A stretch of DNA of 64,000 bases from Marisediminicola senii (GTDB lineage Bacteria; Actinomycetota; Actinomycetes; Actinomycetales; Microbacteriaceae). The stretch is from NCBI RefSeq assembly GCF_011057645.1, contig NZ_JAALGE010000004.1, forward strand, positions 1 to 64,000, written 5' to 3'. Both the position numbers and the translations under genes were made by a program. Shown piece by piece: positions 25,621 through 33,169 of this stretch; position 1 is the stretch's first letter, and every line of letters starts with the position of its first letter. Below the pieces are notes generated by a model, which was not told where the DNA came from, searched no databases, and saw only the letters and a program-made list of their open reading frames with translations.

Positions 25621-26547
25621 ATGAAGAGACACATCGCACGCCGTCGCGTGACCCGGCTCACCGTGGGGGAATCCCCGATCACGCGCGAGGACTACCTCGC
25701 CGCGGAAGAGCCCCTCGAGATCCGCGTCAACGGGTCGTCCCTCGTCATCACCATGCGCACGCCCGGCCACGACGTCGACCTCGCGGCGGGCTTCCTCGTG
25801 TCAGAGGGCGTCATCTCGAGCGGCGACGACTTCGCGATGGCCCGCTACTGCGCCGGCGCCACCGACGAGGGGGTCAACACCTACAACATCCTCGACGTGA
25901 CGCTCGCCGCCGGTGTCGCAGCCCCCGACCCGAGCCTCGAGCGCAACTTCTACATGACCAGCTCCTGCGGGCTGTGCGGCAAGGCCAGCATCGACGCGGT
26001 GCGCACCCAGTCGCAGTGGAGCGTCGGCGACGACCGCATGACGATCGACCCCGCAGTGCTCGTCACCTTCCCCGACCTGCTGCGCGCCGAGCAGGCGGTC
26101 TTCGATCGCACCGGAGGGCTGCATGCGGCTGCCCTGTTCGATGCCACCACCGGCCGCCTGCTCGTGATGAGGGAAGACGTCGGGCGCCACAACGCCGTCG
26201 ACAAGGTCGTCGGCTGGGCGGTCAAGGAGAACCTGCTGCCTCTGCGGAACACCGTGCTGATGGTCTCGGGCCGCGCGAGCTTCGAGCTCACGCAGAAGGC
26301 GCTCATGGCCGGCATCCCGATGCTCGCCGCCGTCTCCGCACCGTCCTCCCTCGCGGCAGAGCTCGCCACCGAGTTCGGCATGACGCTCGTCGGGTTCCTG
26401 CGTGGGCAGTCGATGGTGATCTACGCCGGGGCGGAGCGCATCGTCGCGCCGATACCGCAGCCCGACGCCGCCATCGCGCCGCTACCGCAGGCGGAAGCGG
26501 CCACCGAGCCCGAACGCCAGCCGACGGGTACCCCGGTCAGCGTGTGA
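25621..26547 (+). CDS. fdhD: Formate dehydrogenase accessory sulfurtransferase FdhD
   Basis: Transfers sulfur from a cysteine desulfurase to the Mo-bis-MGD cofactor needed by formate dehydrogenase. The 308-residue protein has the family signature: the CGLCGK loop (C116 and C119), GRHNAVDKVVGWA, LMVSGRASFELTQKALMAG and the C-terminal FGMTLVGFLRG. A Pro/Ala-rich tail of about 30 residues (IPQPDAAIAPLPQ) follows the conserved domain. No formate dehydrogenase subunit is in this window, so its client lies elsewhere. It is convergent with moeA, sharing a hairpin. Confidence 0.95.
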   Translation: MKRHIARRRVTRLTVGESPITREDYLAAEEPLEIRVNGSSLVITMRTPGHDVDLAAGFLVSEGVISSGDDFAMARYCAGATDEGVNTYNILDVTLAAGVAAPDPSLERNFYMTSSCGLCGKASIDAVRTQSQWSVGDDRMTIDPAVLVTFPDLLRAEQAVFDRTGGLHAAALFDATTGRLLVMREDVGRHNAVDKVVGWAVKENLLPLRNTVLMVSGRASFELTQKALMAGIPMLAAVSAPSSLAAELATEFGMTLVGFLRGQSMVIYAGAERIVAPIPQPDAAIAPLPQAEAATEPERQPTGTPVSV

Positions 26548-26552
26548 TGCGC

Positions 26553-26578
26553 GCCCGTGCCGTCACCACGGCACGGGC
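26553..26578. terminator. Hairpin between convergent fdhD and moeA
   Basis: GCCCGTGCCGT (26553-26563), loop CACC, ACGGCACGGGC (26568-26578). The hairpin overlaps the moeA stop codon and last codons and could act in both directions. No U-run. Confidence 0.6.
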
Positions 26579-27759
26579 ATGACCGGCACGGGGTCGCCGG
26601 CGCGCGCACCCGGCGGCGCGCAGACCAGCACTCCCGCCGCGTCGGCGAGTCCGCGCAGCATCCCGGATCCGCGCCACGCGGTCGGCACGGCCCGGCCGTC
26701 GACCAGGTGGTAGGGGAGCAGCCGAGTGCTGTCTCCCGCGGGGCTGATGTCGGTGGCGAGCACGACGCTGCCGCAGGTCGGCTCCGCGTCGCCGTGCATC
26801 GCGGCGAGGAGCGGGCGCACCAGGGTGAGCACGCCCATCATCGCCGCGAGCGGATTTCCGGGCAGGCCGACGACGAACTGGCCGCTGTCGAGACGCGCCA
26901 GGATCGAGGGTGACCCCGGCCGCATTGCGATGCCGTCGACCACGATGGTCGCGCCGAGCGCGACCAGGGTGTCGCGCAGGTGGTCGGCCGGGGAGTCGCC
27001 GGTGCCGCCGGTGGTGATCACCAGGTCGGTGCCGCGCAGCAGCTCGCGCACGGTCGCGATCGACAGGTCGAGGTCGTCGCCGATGCGGCGGGTCGCGGTC
27101 ACGTCGGCGCGCAGCGCGGCGAGCACGGCGGGGAGCATGACCCCGAAGCTGTCGCGCACGATTCCGGGGGCGGGGATGCCGCTCTCGACGACCTCGTCGC
27201 CGGTGAGCAGCAGGCCGACGCGTGCGCGGCCGCGCACCGCGATGGCGTCGACGCCGGTGGATGCCGCGACCGCGAGGTGCACGGGGTTGAGCGTGGTGCC
27301 GGCCGGGATGACCACGTCGCCCGCGCGGTACTCCGAACCGCTGGGGCGGATGTCGGCGCCGGGCCCGAGCGGCTCCCGCCCGGTGTCGGTGCGCTCGGTC
27401 AGCACGCCGCCGTCGGTGAGGTGGCCGTGCTCGGTGCGCAGGATTCCCGTGGTGCCGGGCGGCACGAGGCCGCCGGTGACGATCGCCGCCGCGGCGCCGT
27501 CCGACAGCGGTGGTGCGCTGCCCACCGCGCGGGTGATCGTGGCGCCGCCGTCACGCAGGCTCCACGGGGCGTCGCCCGAGACGGCCCAGCCGTCCATGGC
27601 CGACGACGCGTAGTGCGGGATGTCGGTGAGGGAGGCGAGGTCGGCGGCGAGGGTGCGGCCGGCGGCGTCGGCGAGGGCTACCTCCGCCGGCGGGAGGGGT
27701 GACGCGACGTCCCAGGCCGACCGGTGTGCGGCGTCCCAGGCGACGGCGTCACGCTTCAT
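26563..27759 (-). CDS. moeA: Molybdopterin molybdenumtransferase MoeA
   Basis: Inserts molybdate into adenylated molybdopterin. The 398-residue protein shows YASSAMDGWAVSG near the N-terminus, then IVTGGLVPPGTTGILRTE, then DIRPSGSEYRAGDVVIPAGT. The MoCF_biosynth domain includes VGLLLTGDEVVESG, DLVITTGGTGDSPADHL and QFVVGLPGNPLAAMMG, and a C-terminal domain IV follows. ATG 27759 lies within the last codons of the upstream mobA fusion gene (11-bp overlap), so the two are coupled. The start is set by that overlap and by MKRDAVAWDAAHRSAWDV matching the usual beginning of short actinobacterial MoeA. Confidence 0.95.
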   Translation of the reverse strand: MKRDAVAWDAAHRSAWDVASPLPPAEVALADAAGRTLAADLASLTDIPHYASSAMDGWAVSGDAPWSLRDGGATITRAVGSAPPLSDGAAAAIVTGGLVPPGTTGILRTEHGHLTDGGVLTERTDTGREPLGPGADIRPSGSEYRAGDVVIPAGTTLNPVHLAVAASTGVDAIAVRGRARVGLLLTGDEVVESGIPAPGIVRDSFGVMLPAVLAALRADVTATRRIGDDLDLSIATVRELLRGTDLVITTGGTGDSPADHLRDTLVALGATIVVDGIAMRPGSPSILARLDSGQFVVGLPGNPLAAMMGVLTLVRPLLAAMHGDAEPTCGSVVLATDISPAGDSTRLLPYHLVDGRAVPTAWRGSGMLRGLADAAGVLVCAPPGARAGDPVPVMPVPW

Positions 27760-28771
27760 CGGTGCCCGTCGCCTGCGGTGCTGCCCTGCACAGTCCGAGG
27801 GCCACGTCGATGGCGGCATCCATCGCCTGCTGGGGGTCTGCGGCACCCGCGGCGGCGAACCCGGCCGCATAGCCGGCGACGAAGGTCGTCAGCGGCGCCG
27901 CCGGACGGATGACGGAGTGCGCGGCCTCGCCGGCGAGGTCGAGCACGGCGTTGATGTCGACCGGCACGTCGGACATGTCGTAGGCGGCGGTCAGCTCGGC
28001 GGTCCAGTCGGTCAGGATGGTGTTCTTGTCGCGGGTGTCGGCCATGGTGTGCTCCGTGTCGTCGGTGTGGGTGGCGGTGCTGGTGTCGGTGTCGGTGTCG
28101 GGCGGCGTGGGTGCCGTGGGTGCTGCGGGTGTGGCGGCCGGCGGGGCGTCGATCCCGAACGCGGCGGCGTCGTGCCAGGTGTCGACGTCGTCGGTCGATC
28201 CGGCGGGCAGGTCGATGGGTGCGGGGGAGAGCTGCCCGACCAGGCCGAACACCGACAGCCCGTCGAGGGTGCCGGCGGCGCGGTGCCGGTCGGCGGCGGC
28301 GGTCAGGGCCGCGGTCGGGTAGACCGCGGCGAGGGGCTGCAGCCGACCCGCGACGTCGCGCCCGACGAGGCCGGTGCCGACCGTGCCGGAGCGCGCGGCC
28401 GCCATGAGGGCGGAGGCGGCATCCTGCACGCGTGGCATGTCGCAGGCGAGCACGAGGGTGACGTCGCTCGGCTCGGCGGTATGGCTCGGCTCGACGGTGT
28501 CCTGCGGGGTGTGGGGGGTGGATGCCGCGGCGGCGAGCAGCGCGAGGCCCGCGGCGATCCCGGCAGCGGGGCCGCCGAACGCGGGTTCCTCGCGGGTCAC
28601 GGGTGCCCGCGGGGTGGTCACCGGGCCGACGACCACGACGCGGTCGGCATCAGCGACGGCATCGAGCGTGCGATCGAGCAGCGTCGAGCCCTCGAATTCG
28701 AGGAGCGCCTTCGCGGTGGTGCCGAGGCGGGACGACCGTCCGCCGGCGAGCACGATGGCATGGATGATCAC
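27749..28771 (-). CDS. mobA: MobA-like molybdenum cofactor guanylyltransferase fused to DUF6457
   Basis: A 340-residue two-domain protein. Residues 1 to about 210 form a MobA-type NTP-transferase with IVLAGGRSSRLG (6-17), EPAFGGPAAGIAAGL, VTLVLACDMPRV (metal-binding Asp) and LQPLAAVYPTAAL; it would attach GMP to Mo-molybdopterin. After an Ala/Pro and Asp/Thr-rich linker (DTDTDTSTATHTDD), residues 243-340 form a DUF6457 domain (ILTDWTAELTAAYDM, AHSVIRPAAPLTTFVAGYAAG). An internal ATG at 28045 (M243) has CGGAG 6 nt upstream and might also start the second domain alone. The GTG start 28771 follows a TACTCT hexamer by 5 nt. It overlaps moeA. Confidence 0.85.
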   Translation of the reverse strand: MIIHAIVLAGGRSSRLGTTAKALLEFEGSTLLDRTLDAVADADRVVVVGPVTTPRAPVTREEPAFGGPAAGIAAGLALLAAAASTPHTPQDTVEPSHTAEPSDVTLVLACDMPRVQDAASALMAAARSGTVGTGLVGRDVAGRLQPLAAVYPTAALTAAADRHRAAGTLDGLSVFGLVGQLSPAPIDLPAGSTDDVDTWHDAAAFGIDAPPAATPAAPTAPTPPDTDTDTSTATHTDDTEHTMADTRDKNTILTDWTAELTAAYDMSDVPVDINAVLDLAGEAAHSVIRPAAPLTTFVAGYAAGFAAAGAADPQQAMDAAIDVALGLCRAAPQATGTDEA

Positions 28772-28850
28772 ATTCCAGAGTAACCGGCCCCGCGGAGGCG
28801 ACCGGTCAGGGAGACAGTGGGTGAGGTTGAGGCAGCCGGGCGTGGGCGCC

Positions 28851-29111
28851 TCAGCCGACCAGTGGTGCGCTGAACCGGCCGTCGAGCGCGAGCGCCCTCG
28901 CCACGTGGTCGAGCGATGCGAACGACACCGATTCCCACGGCCGGGAGATGCGGGTGAGGACGAACCCGTCGGTGTCACGGGCGACGAAGCCGAGCACGCA
29001 TTCGCTGCTGCCGGCCGGAAAGCGCCGGTCGGAGATGCGCCACTCGGTGGGGGAGAGCCGGTCGAAGCTGATGTCCGCCATCGCACGGTTCGCACAGGAA
29101 CTGTTCGTCAT
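28851..29111 (-). CDS. Small conserved-looking protein, function unknown
   Basis: An 86-residue soluble protein containing DISFDRLSPTEWRISDRRF, VLGFVARDTDGFVLTRISRPWE and SLDHVARAL. The mix of polar and hydrophobic residues and the presence of AAGGGG before ATG 29111 support real coding. A second ATG (29081, MADISFDRL) could also be the start. No known family is recognised and no neighbour is overlapped, so it may be a separate small transcription unit. Confidence 0.6.
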   Translation of the reverse strand: MTNSSCANRAMADISFDRLSPTEWRISDRRFPAGSSECVLGFVARDTDGFVLTRISRPWESVSFASLDHVARALALDGRFSAPLVG

Positions 29112-29283
29112 GGTGGCCCCTTAGCTTCGGTGTCGTCGTCGACATGTCGATGCTACGGAGAAGCAACCTGTGAACGCACGGGGTTGCCAGATGGTGCATG
29201 AGCGGCTATCAGCTTGAAACGGCCGCCACGATCACCCCGGGAGCGCAGGGAACGAGCCACGACGCTCTGGGCGAGCCCCGGTG

Positions 29284-29613
29284 TTAGTCGGTGTCGAGGT
29301 TCTCGTCGAACTGGCCGGGGTCGAGCGGGCGCGACTCGGGTGCCAGGAGCCCCTCGACGTGCTTCTCGATGGCGGCGATCGCGTCGTCGTCGTCGAGTTC
29401 CTCGCGGTCCATGACCTCGGTCACCACCATGAGCTGGCTGGCCGGCCCGATCACGAGCTGGGCGCGGCCCTCCGTGCCGGCCGGGGTGACCACGGGGATG
29501 TCGATGGAGTCCGATGACTCGCGCATGGCCAGGGCGCGTGCGTAGGCGAGCACGGCGACTGCGGTGCGGTCACCGGTGACCACCGAACCGCTGGCGTAGA
29601 AGATTCGCTTCAT
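29284..29613 (-). CDS. Conserved hypothetical protein (109 aa)
   Basis: A soluble 109-residue protein beginning MKRIFYASGSVVTGDRTAVAVLAYARALA, with DIPVVTPAGTEGRAQLVIGPASQL and an acidic C-terminal third (EELDDDDAIAAIEKHVEGL, ending DENLDTD). It follows the DUF7882 gene by 15 bp on the same strand, so the two are probably cotranscribed. No membrane helix or signal peptide. Function is not recognised. Confidence 0.7.
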   Translation of the reverse strand: MKRIFYASGSVVTGDRTAVAVLAYARALAMRESSDSIDIPVVTPAGTEGRAQLVIGPASQLMVVTEVMDREELDDDDAIAAIEKHVEGLLAPESRPLDPGQFDENLDTD

Positions 29614-29628
29614 GATCAGTGCCGGGCG

Positions 29629-29952
29629 TCAGCCGCCGGTCGATTCTCCCGTCGGGCGCAGTTCGTCGCTGAGCTGGAGGCCCTGGTTGCTGTTCGCCGA
29701 GGTCATCAGCGCTTCGACCCATTCGCGGTTCAGGCTTGGCATCTTTCCTCCGCTGTACTTGAAGTACAGCGGGATGGCGTCGCTCAGCCACACCGTGCTG
29801 CGGCCGTCGCCGATGTTGGGGTCGTCCTTCCAGGAGAAGTAGAACGATTCGCCGCGGCGCAGCTTGGCGCCGATGACGACCTGGAGGTGCGCGAGAACAC
29901 GATCGTCGAAGCCGATCTCGACTCCGGATGCGCCATACAGGAGCTTTCCCAT
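29629..29952 (-). CDS. DUF7882 family protein (often mis-called ATP-dependent DNA ligase)
   Basis: A 107-residue protein, MGKLLYGASGVEIGFDDRVLAHLQVVIGAKLRRGESFYFSWKDD in outline, with a conserved middle (IPLYFKYSGGKMP) and LNREWVEALMTSANSNQGLQL near the end. This compact family is abundant in Microbacteriaceae, where databases sometimes label it a ligase; it has no ligase KxDG motif and is far too short. A strong RBS (AAGGAG, 29964-29969) precedes ATG 29952. Function is unknown. It forms a likely two-gene unit with the gene at 29284-29613. Confidence 0.8.
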   Translation of the reverse strand: MGKLLYGASGVEIGFDDRVLAHLQVVIGAKLRRGESFYFSWKDDPNIGDGRSTVWLSDAIPLYFKYSGGKMPSLNREWVEALMTSANSNQGLQLSDELRPTGESTGG

Positions 29953-30165
29953 GATGACTCCTTCAAGGCTGGGGGTGAGCGGACGACGCAGGTGTAGCAG
30001 CGACGGCCGGATTGCACAATACCTGACAATTCTACGGGGCCAAAACGCACGCGCCGTGCCGTGGCACCCCCGTCACGACGGCCGGGAATCGGCGTGGGGC
30101 ACCGCACCGCCACGGTCGCGGGGGCGATAATCGGGGGGCACCCGAATACGAGCATTGGACACGGC

Positions 30166-30549
30166 ATGAACGAGAAAGACCTGATCGAGCACTGGACCAC
30201 CGCGCGGCGCCACATCATCGCGGCACAACTCGGCCCGATCTTCCTCCTCACCTCGACGATCGCCCTGCTGCAGTTCGGGCTCGCCGACGCCGAACTCGTC
30301 GTGCGGCTCGCCGCCGCCGGCATCCTGCTCGCATCGGGACTGCTCGGGGCGGCATCCGAGATCGCCGCGGCTCGCGAGGGACGTGCCGTCGCCGCCGACC
30401 TCGCAGCGCTCGGGGCCACCACCAGCCTCGGCCGGTCGGTCGTAGCAGCGGCGCCATGGACCGTGCTCGTGAGCATCGTGGCGCCGGCGATCTTCGTCGC
30501 CATCTTCGTGTTCCTGCTCGCCGCGCTGTTCGTGCCCGGCCTCGCCTGA
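30166..30549 (+). CDS. Membrane protein, function unknown (127 aa)
   Basis: A 127-residue protein with a polar N-terminus (NEKDLIEHWTTARRHIIAA) and about four hydrophobic segments (PIFLLTSTIALLQFGLA; LVVRLAAAGILLASGLLGAAS; VVAAAPWTVLVSIVAPAIF; VAIFVFLLAALFVPGLA). ATG 30166 has no strong RBS; GATAAT at 30125-30130 could be its -10. It is convergent with the SDR gene 25 bp downstream. No family is recognised. Confidence 0.65.
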   Translation: MNEKDLIEHWTTARRHIIAAQLGPIFLLTSTIALLQFGLADAELVVRLAAAGILLASGLLGAASEIAAAREGRAVAADLAALGATTSLGRSVVAAAPWTVLVSIVAPAIFVAIFVFLLAALFVPGLA

Positions 30550-30574
30550 GCCGGTTCCCAGGCGGCGAGCCCGG

Positions 30575-32113
30575 CTACCAGGCTGCGGGCTTGTAGTCCT
30601 TCAGGAACACCCCGTAGATGTCCTCGCCCCGCTCGCCCATCACGATCGGGTCGTACACGCGCGCCGCGCCGTCGACCAGGTCGAGCGGGGCGTGGAAGCC
30701 CTCCTGCGCGAGGCGGATCTTGGTCGGGTGCGGGCGTTCGTCGGTGATCCAGCCGGTGTCGACGCTCGTCATCAGGATGCCGTCCGATTCGAACATCTCC
30801 TTCGCGCTCGTGCGGGTGAGCATGTTGAGCGCGGCCTTCGCCATGTTGGTGTGTGGATGCCCCGGTCCCTTGTACCCGCGCCCGAACTGCCCCTCCATCG
30901 CCGAGACATTGACGACGTAGGTGCGCCTGGCGCCTGAGGCACGCATGGCCCCCCGCAACCGGCTGACGAGCAGAAACGGCGCGGTGACGTTCGCCAGCTG
31001 CACCTCGAGCATCTCGAGCGGATCGACGTCGTCGACGACCTGGGTCCAGCTGTTGCTGTCGTGGTGGTCGGGCACCAGCCCGCCGGCGTCGATGGCGGTG
31101 CCGTCGGCGAGGCGGTCGAGCGACGACGATCCCGCGGCCATCGCGAGCGCCGACAACCGGTCGCCGTTCAGCCCGTCGGTGGCCAGTGCGTTCGCGGTCA
31201 GTCCGGCGGTCGCGAGCAGCGCCGGGTGCGCGGTGACCGACGCGGCCAGCGCCTGCGGGTGCGCGTCGCTGGTGTGCCCGAACGACAGCACCTCGGGCAG
31301 CGGGCCGTCGGGCGACGGCTGCGACTCGGCCGCGGTCAGCGGGGCGTACGACCCGGCGGAGCGGCGCACGGTCTGCGCGGCGTTGTTGATGAGGATGTCG
31401 AGCGGCCCGGCCGCGACCATCGCGTCGGTGAGGCCGATCACCTGCGCGGGGTCGCGCAGGTCGATGCCGACGATGCGCAGGCGGTGCAGCCAGTCGGCCG
31501 AGTCGGGCAGGCCCGTGAAGCGGCGCACGGCGTCGCGGGGAAAGCGCGTGGTGATGGTGAGGTGGGCACCGTCGCGCAGCAGCCGCAGCGCGATATGCAT
31601 GCCGATCTTGGCCCGGCCGCCGGTGAGCAGCGCGCGGCGTCCGGTGAGGTCGGCGTGCGCGTCGCGCTTGCCGTGGCTCATCGCGGCGCAGTCCGGGCAG
31701 AGCTGGTGGTAGAACGAGTCGACCACCGTGTAGCGCTGCTTGCAGATATAGCAGGGGCGCGCCTTGTGGAACTCCCCGGCACCGGTGGCCGCCCCGCTGA
31801 TCGCCAGGGTGACGCCGCGGGTCTCGTCGTCGACCCGGTCGGGGGCGCCGGTCGCGGTCGCGGCGACGACGGCACGGTCGGCGTCGGCGATCACGGCGCG
31901 CTTCTCCAGCCGGCGGGTCTTCTTGACCGACTTGAACATGCGCGCGGTCGCCCTGCGCAGCGCGATGACGTCGGGGTGATCCTCGCCGAAGCCGTCGACC
32001 TCGGCCATCACCCGCAGCGCCGTGGCGAGGTCGGTGGGGTCGATGGCCTCCCTGGCCGCACCGGGGCGGTCGGAGTCGGTTGGCGAAGCGGGGTGGTCGT
32101 TGTCGAGTGGCAC
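30575..32113 (-). CDS. Two-part SDR-family protein with N-terminal Cys4 motif and no catalytic Tyr
   Basis: A 512-residue protein. The N-terminal part contains a probable zinc site, C121-x2-C124 and C139-x2-C142 (CYIC...CPDC). The C-terminal part is a short-chain dehydrogenase/reductase fold: Rossmann TGGRAKIG (164-171), DLRDPAQVIG, LINNAAQTVRR, and VVNVSAMEGQF with the catalytic-type Ser. The expected YxxxK is replaced by HPHTNMAK (K about 425): four residues before the Lys is Thr, not Tyr. Standard SDR chemistry is therefore doubtful. GTG 32113 is chosen as the last start before charged residues begin. It is divergent from the nucleoside hydrolase gene. Function is unknown. Confidence 0.78.
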   Translation of the reverse strand: MPLDNDHPASPTDSDRPGAAREAIDPTDLATALRVMAEVDGFGEDHPDVIALRRATARMFKSVKKTRRLEKRAVIADADRAVVAATATGAPDRVDDETRGVTLAISGAATGAGEFHKARPCYICKQRYTVVDSFYHQLCPDCAAMSHGKRDAHADLTGRRALLTGGRAKIGMHIALRLLRDGAHLTITTRFPRDAVRRFTGLPDSADWLHRLRIVGIDLRDPAQVIGLTDAMVAAGPLDILINNAAQTVRRSAGSYAPLTAAESQPSPDGPLPEVLSFGHTSDAHPQALAASVTAHPALLATAGLTANALATDGLNGDRLSALAMAAGSSSLDRLADGTAIDAGGLVPDHHDSNSWTQVVDDVDPLEMLEVQLANVTAPFLLVSRLRGAMRASGARRTYVVNVSAMEGQFGRGYKGPGHPHTNMAKAALNMLTRTSAKEMFESDGILMTSVDTGWITDERPHPTKIRLAQEGFHAPLDLVDGAARVYDPIVMGERGEDIYGVFLKDYKPAAW

Positions 32114-32155
32114 ACCGGAGTTTAACCGCTGTGCGCGGTGTGGCACGGTTGACCC

Positions 32156-33169
32156 ATGCCCCCACTGCATTCGTCGACCCAGCACCAGCCACCCCTGCGC
32201 CTGCTGCTCGACTGCGACCCCGGACTCGACGACGCGCTCGCCCTGCTGCTCGCCCACGCCGACCCGGCACTGCAGCTCGTCGCCGTCACCACGGTGGGCG
32301 GCAACGTGTCTCTCGAGAACACGACACGCAACGCGTTGCAGCTGCGGCAGTACCTCGGGTTCGAGCGGGTCCCGGTCGCGGCCGGTGCGCCGGCGCCGCT
32401 CGCGCGGCCGGCCAGGTCCGCGGCGCATGTGCACGGGGAGGAGGGCCTCGGTGACGTGCGCCTGCCGGTGGCGGGCGCCGCGGCATCCACCGCCCATGCC
32501 GTCGACACCATCGTCGATACCCTCCGCGACAGCCCAGGCGACGTGCACCTCGTGGCGACTGGGCCGCTCACGAACATCGCCCTCGCGCTGCGGCGGGAGC
32601 CGCGCATCGTCGAATGGGCGGCGTCGTTCGTGATCATGGGCGGCTCGTACACTCGCGGCAACGCGACCCCCGCCGCGGAGTTCAACATCTACGCCGACCC
32701 GGAGGCCGCTGCCGAAGTGTTCGCCGCCAACTGGAACGTCGTGATGATCGGCCTCGACGCCACGCTGCAGGCCATCGCCACGCCGACGATCGTCGATCGG
32801 ATGCGCGCGCTGGGCTCCCTCGGCACCGAATTCGCCGTGCCGCTGTCGACCTTCTGGACCGACCCAAACGACGCCGACTGGCCGGGGCAGGCCGTGCACG
32901 ACGTGTGCGCGGTCGCCTACGTCGCCCGCCCCGACCTGTTCGTCTCGCGTCCTGCGCTCGTGCGCGTCGAGACAGAGGGGGAGTACACCTCTGGCATGAC
33001 CGTGGTCGATTTCAACGCTGCCGACCCCGACGCTGCCGACCCCAACGCGACCGTGGTCACCACCGTCGATGTCGACGCCTTCTGGGATTACGTGCTCGGG
33101 GTGTGGGCACTTGTGGCACCGGAGATCGACGACCGTGCGGCGCACGCGGGGGAGCGCACCCGTGGCTGA
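32156..33169 (+). CDS. Inosine/uridine-preferring nucleoside hydrolase
   Basis: Splits nucleosides into base and ribose (purine/pyrimidine salvage). The 337-residue protein has the family signature DCDPGLDDALALLLAHAD (residues about 19-36, Ca-binding Asp cluster), VTTVGGNVSLENTTRNAL, the VHLVATGPLTNIALAL loop, SFVIMGGSYTRGN and PAAEFNIYADPEAA, and the later VHDVCAVAYVARPDLF with the metal-binding Asp and His region. Substrate preference cannot be read. Its end overlaps the helicase start by 8 bp, so the two are cotranscribed. Confidence 0.92.
   Translation: MPPLHSSTQHQPPLRLLLDCDPGLDDALALLLAHADPALQLVAVTTVGGNVSLENTTRNALQLRQYLGFERVPVAAGAPAPLARPARSAAHVHGEEGLGDVRLPVAGAAASTAHAVDTIVDTLRDSPGDVHLVATGPLTNIALALRREPRIVEWAASFVIMGGSYTRGNATPAAEFNIYADPEAAAEVFAANWNVVMIGLDATLQAIATPTIVDRMRALGSLGTEFAVPLSTFWTDPNDADWPGQAVHDVCAVAYVARPDLFVSRPALVRVETEGEYTSGMTVVDFNAADPDAADPNATVVTTVDVDAFWDYVLGVWALVAPEIDDRAAHAGERTRG

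Noticed and set aside
29629-29952. Annotation as ATP-dependent DNA ligase
   Set aside because: The protein is 107 residues with no KxDG adenylation motif; the name is a propagated database error for the DUF7882 family.
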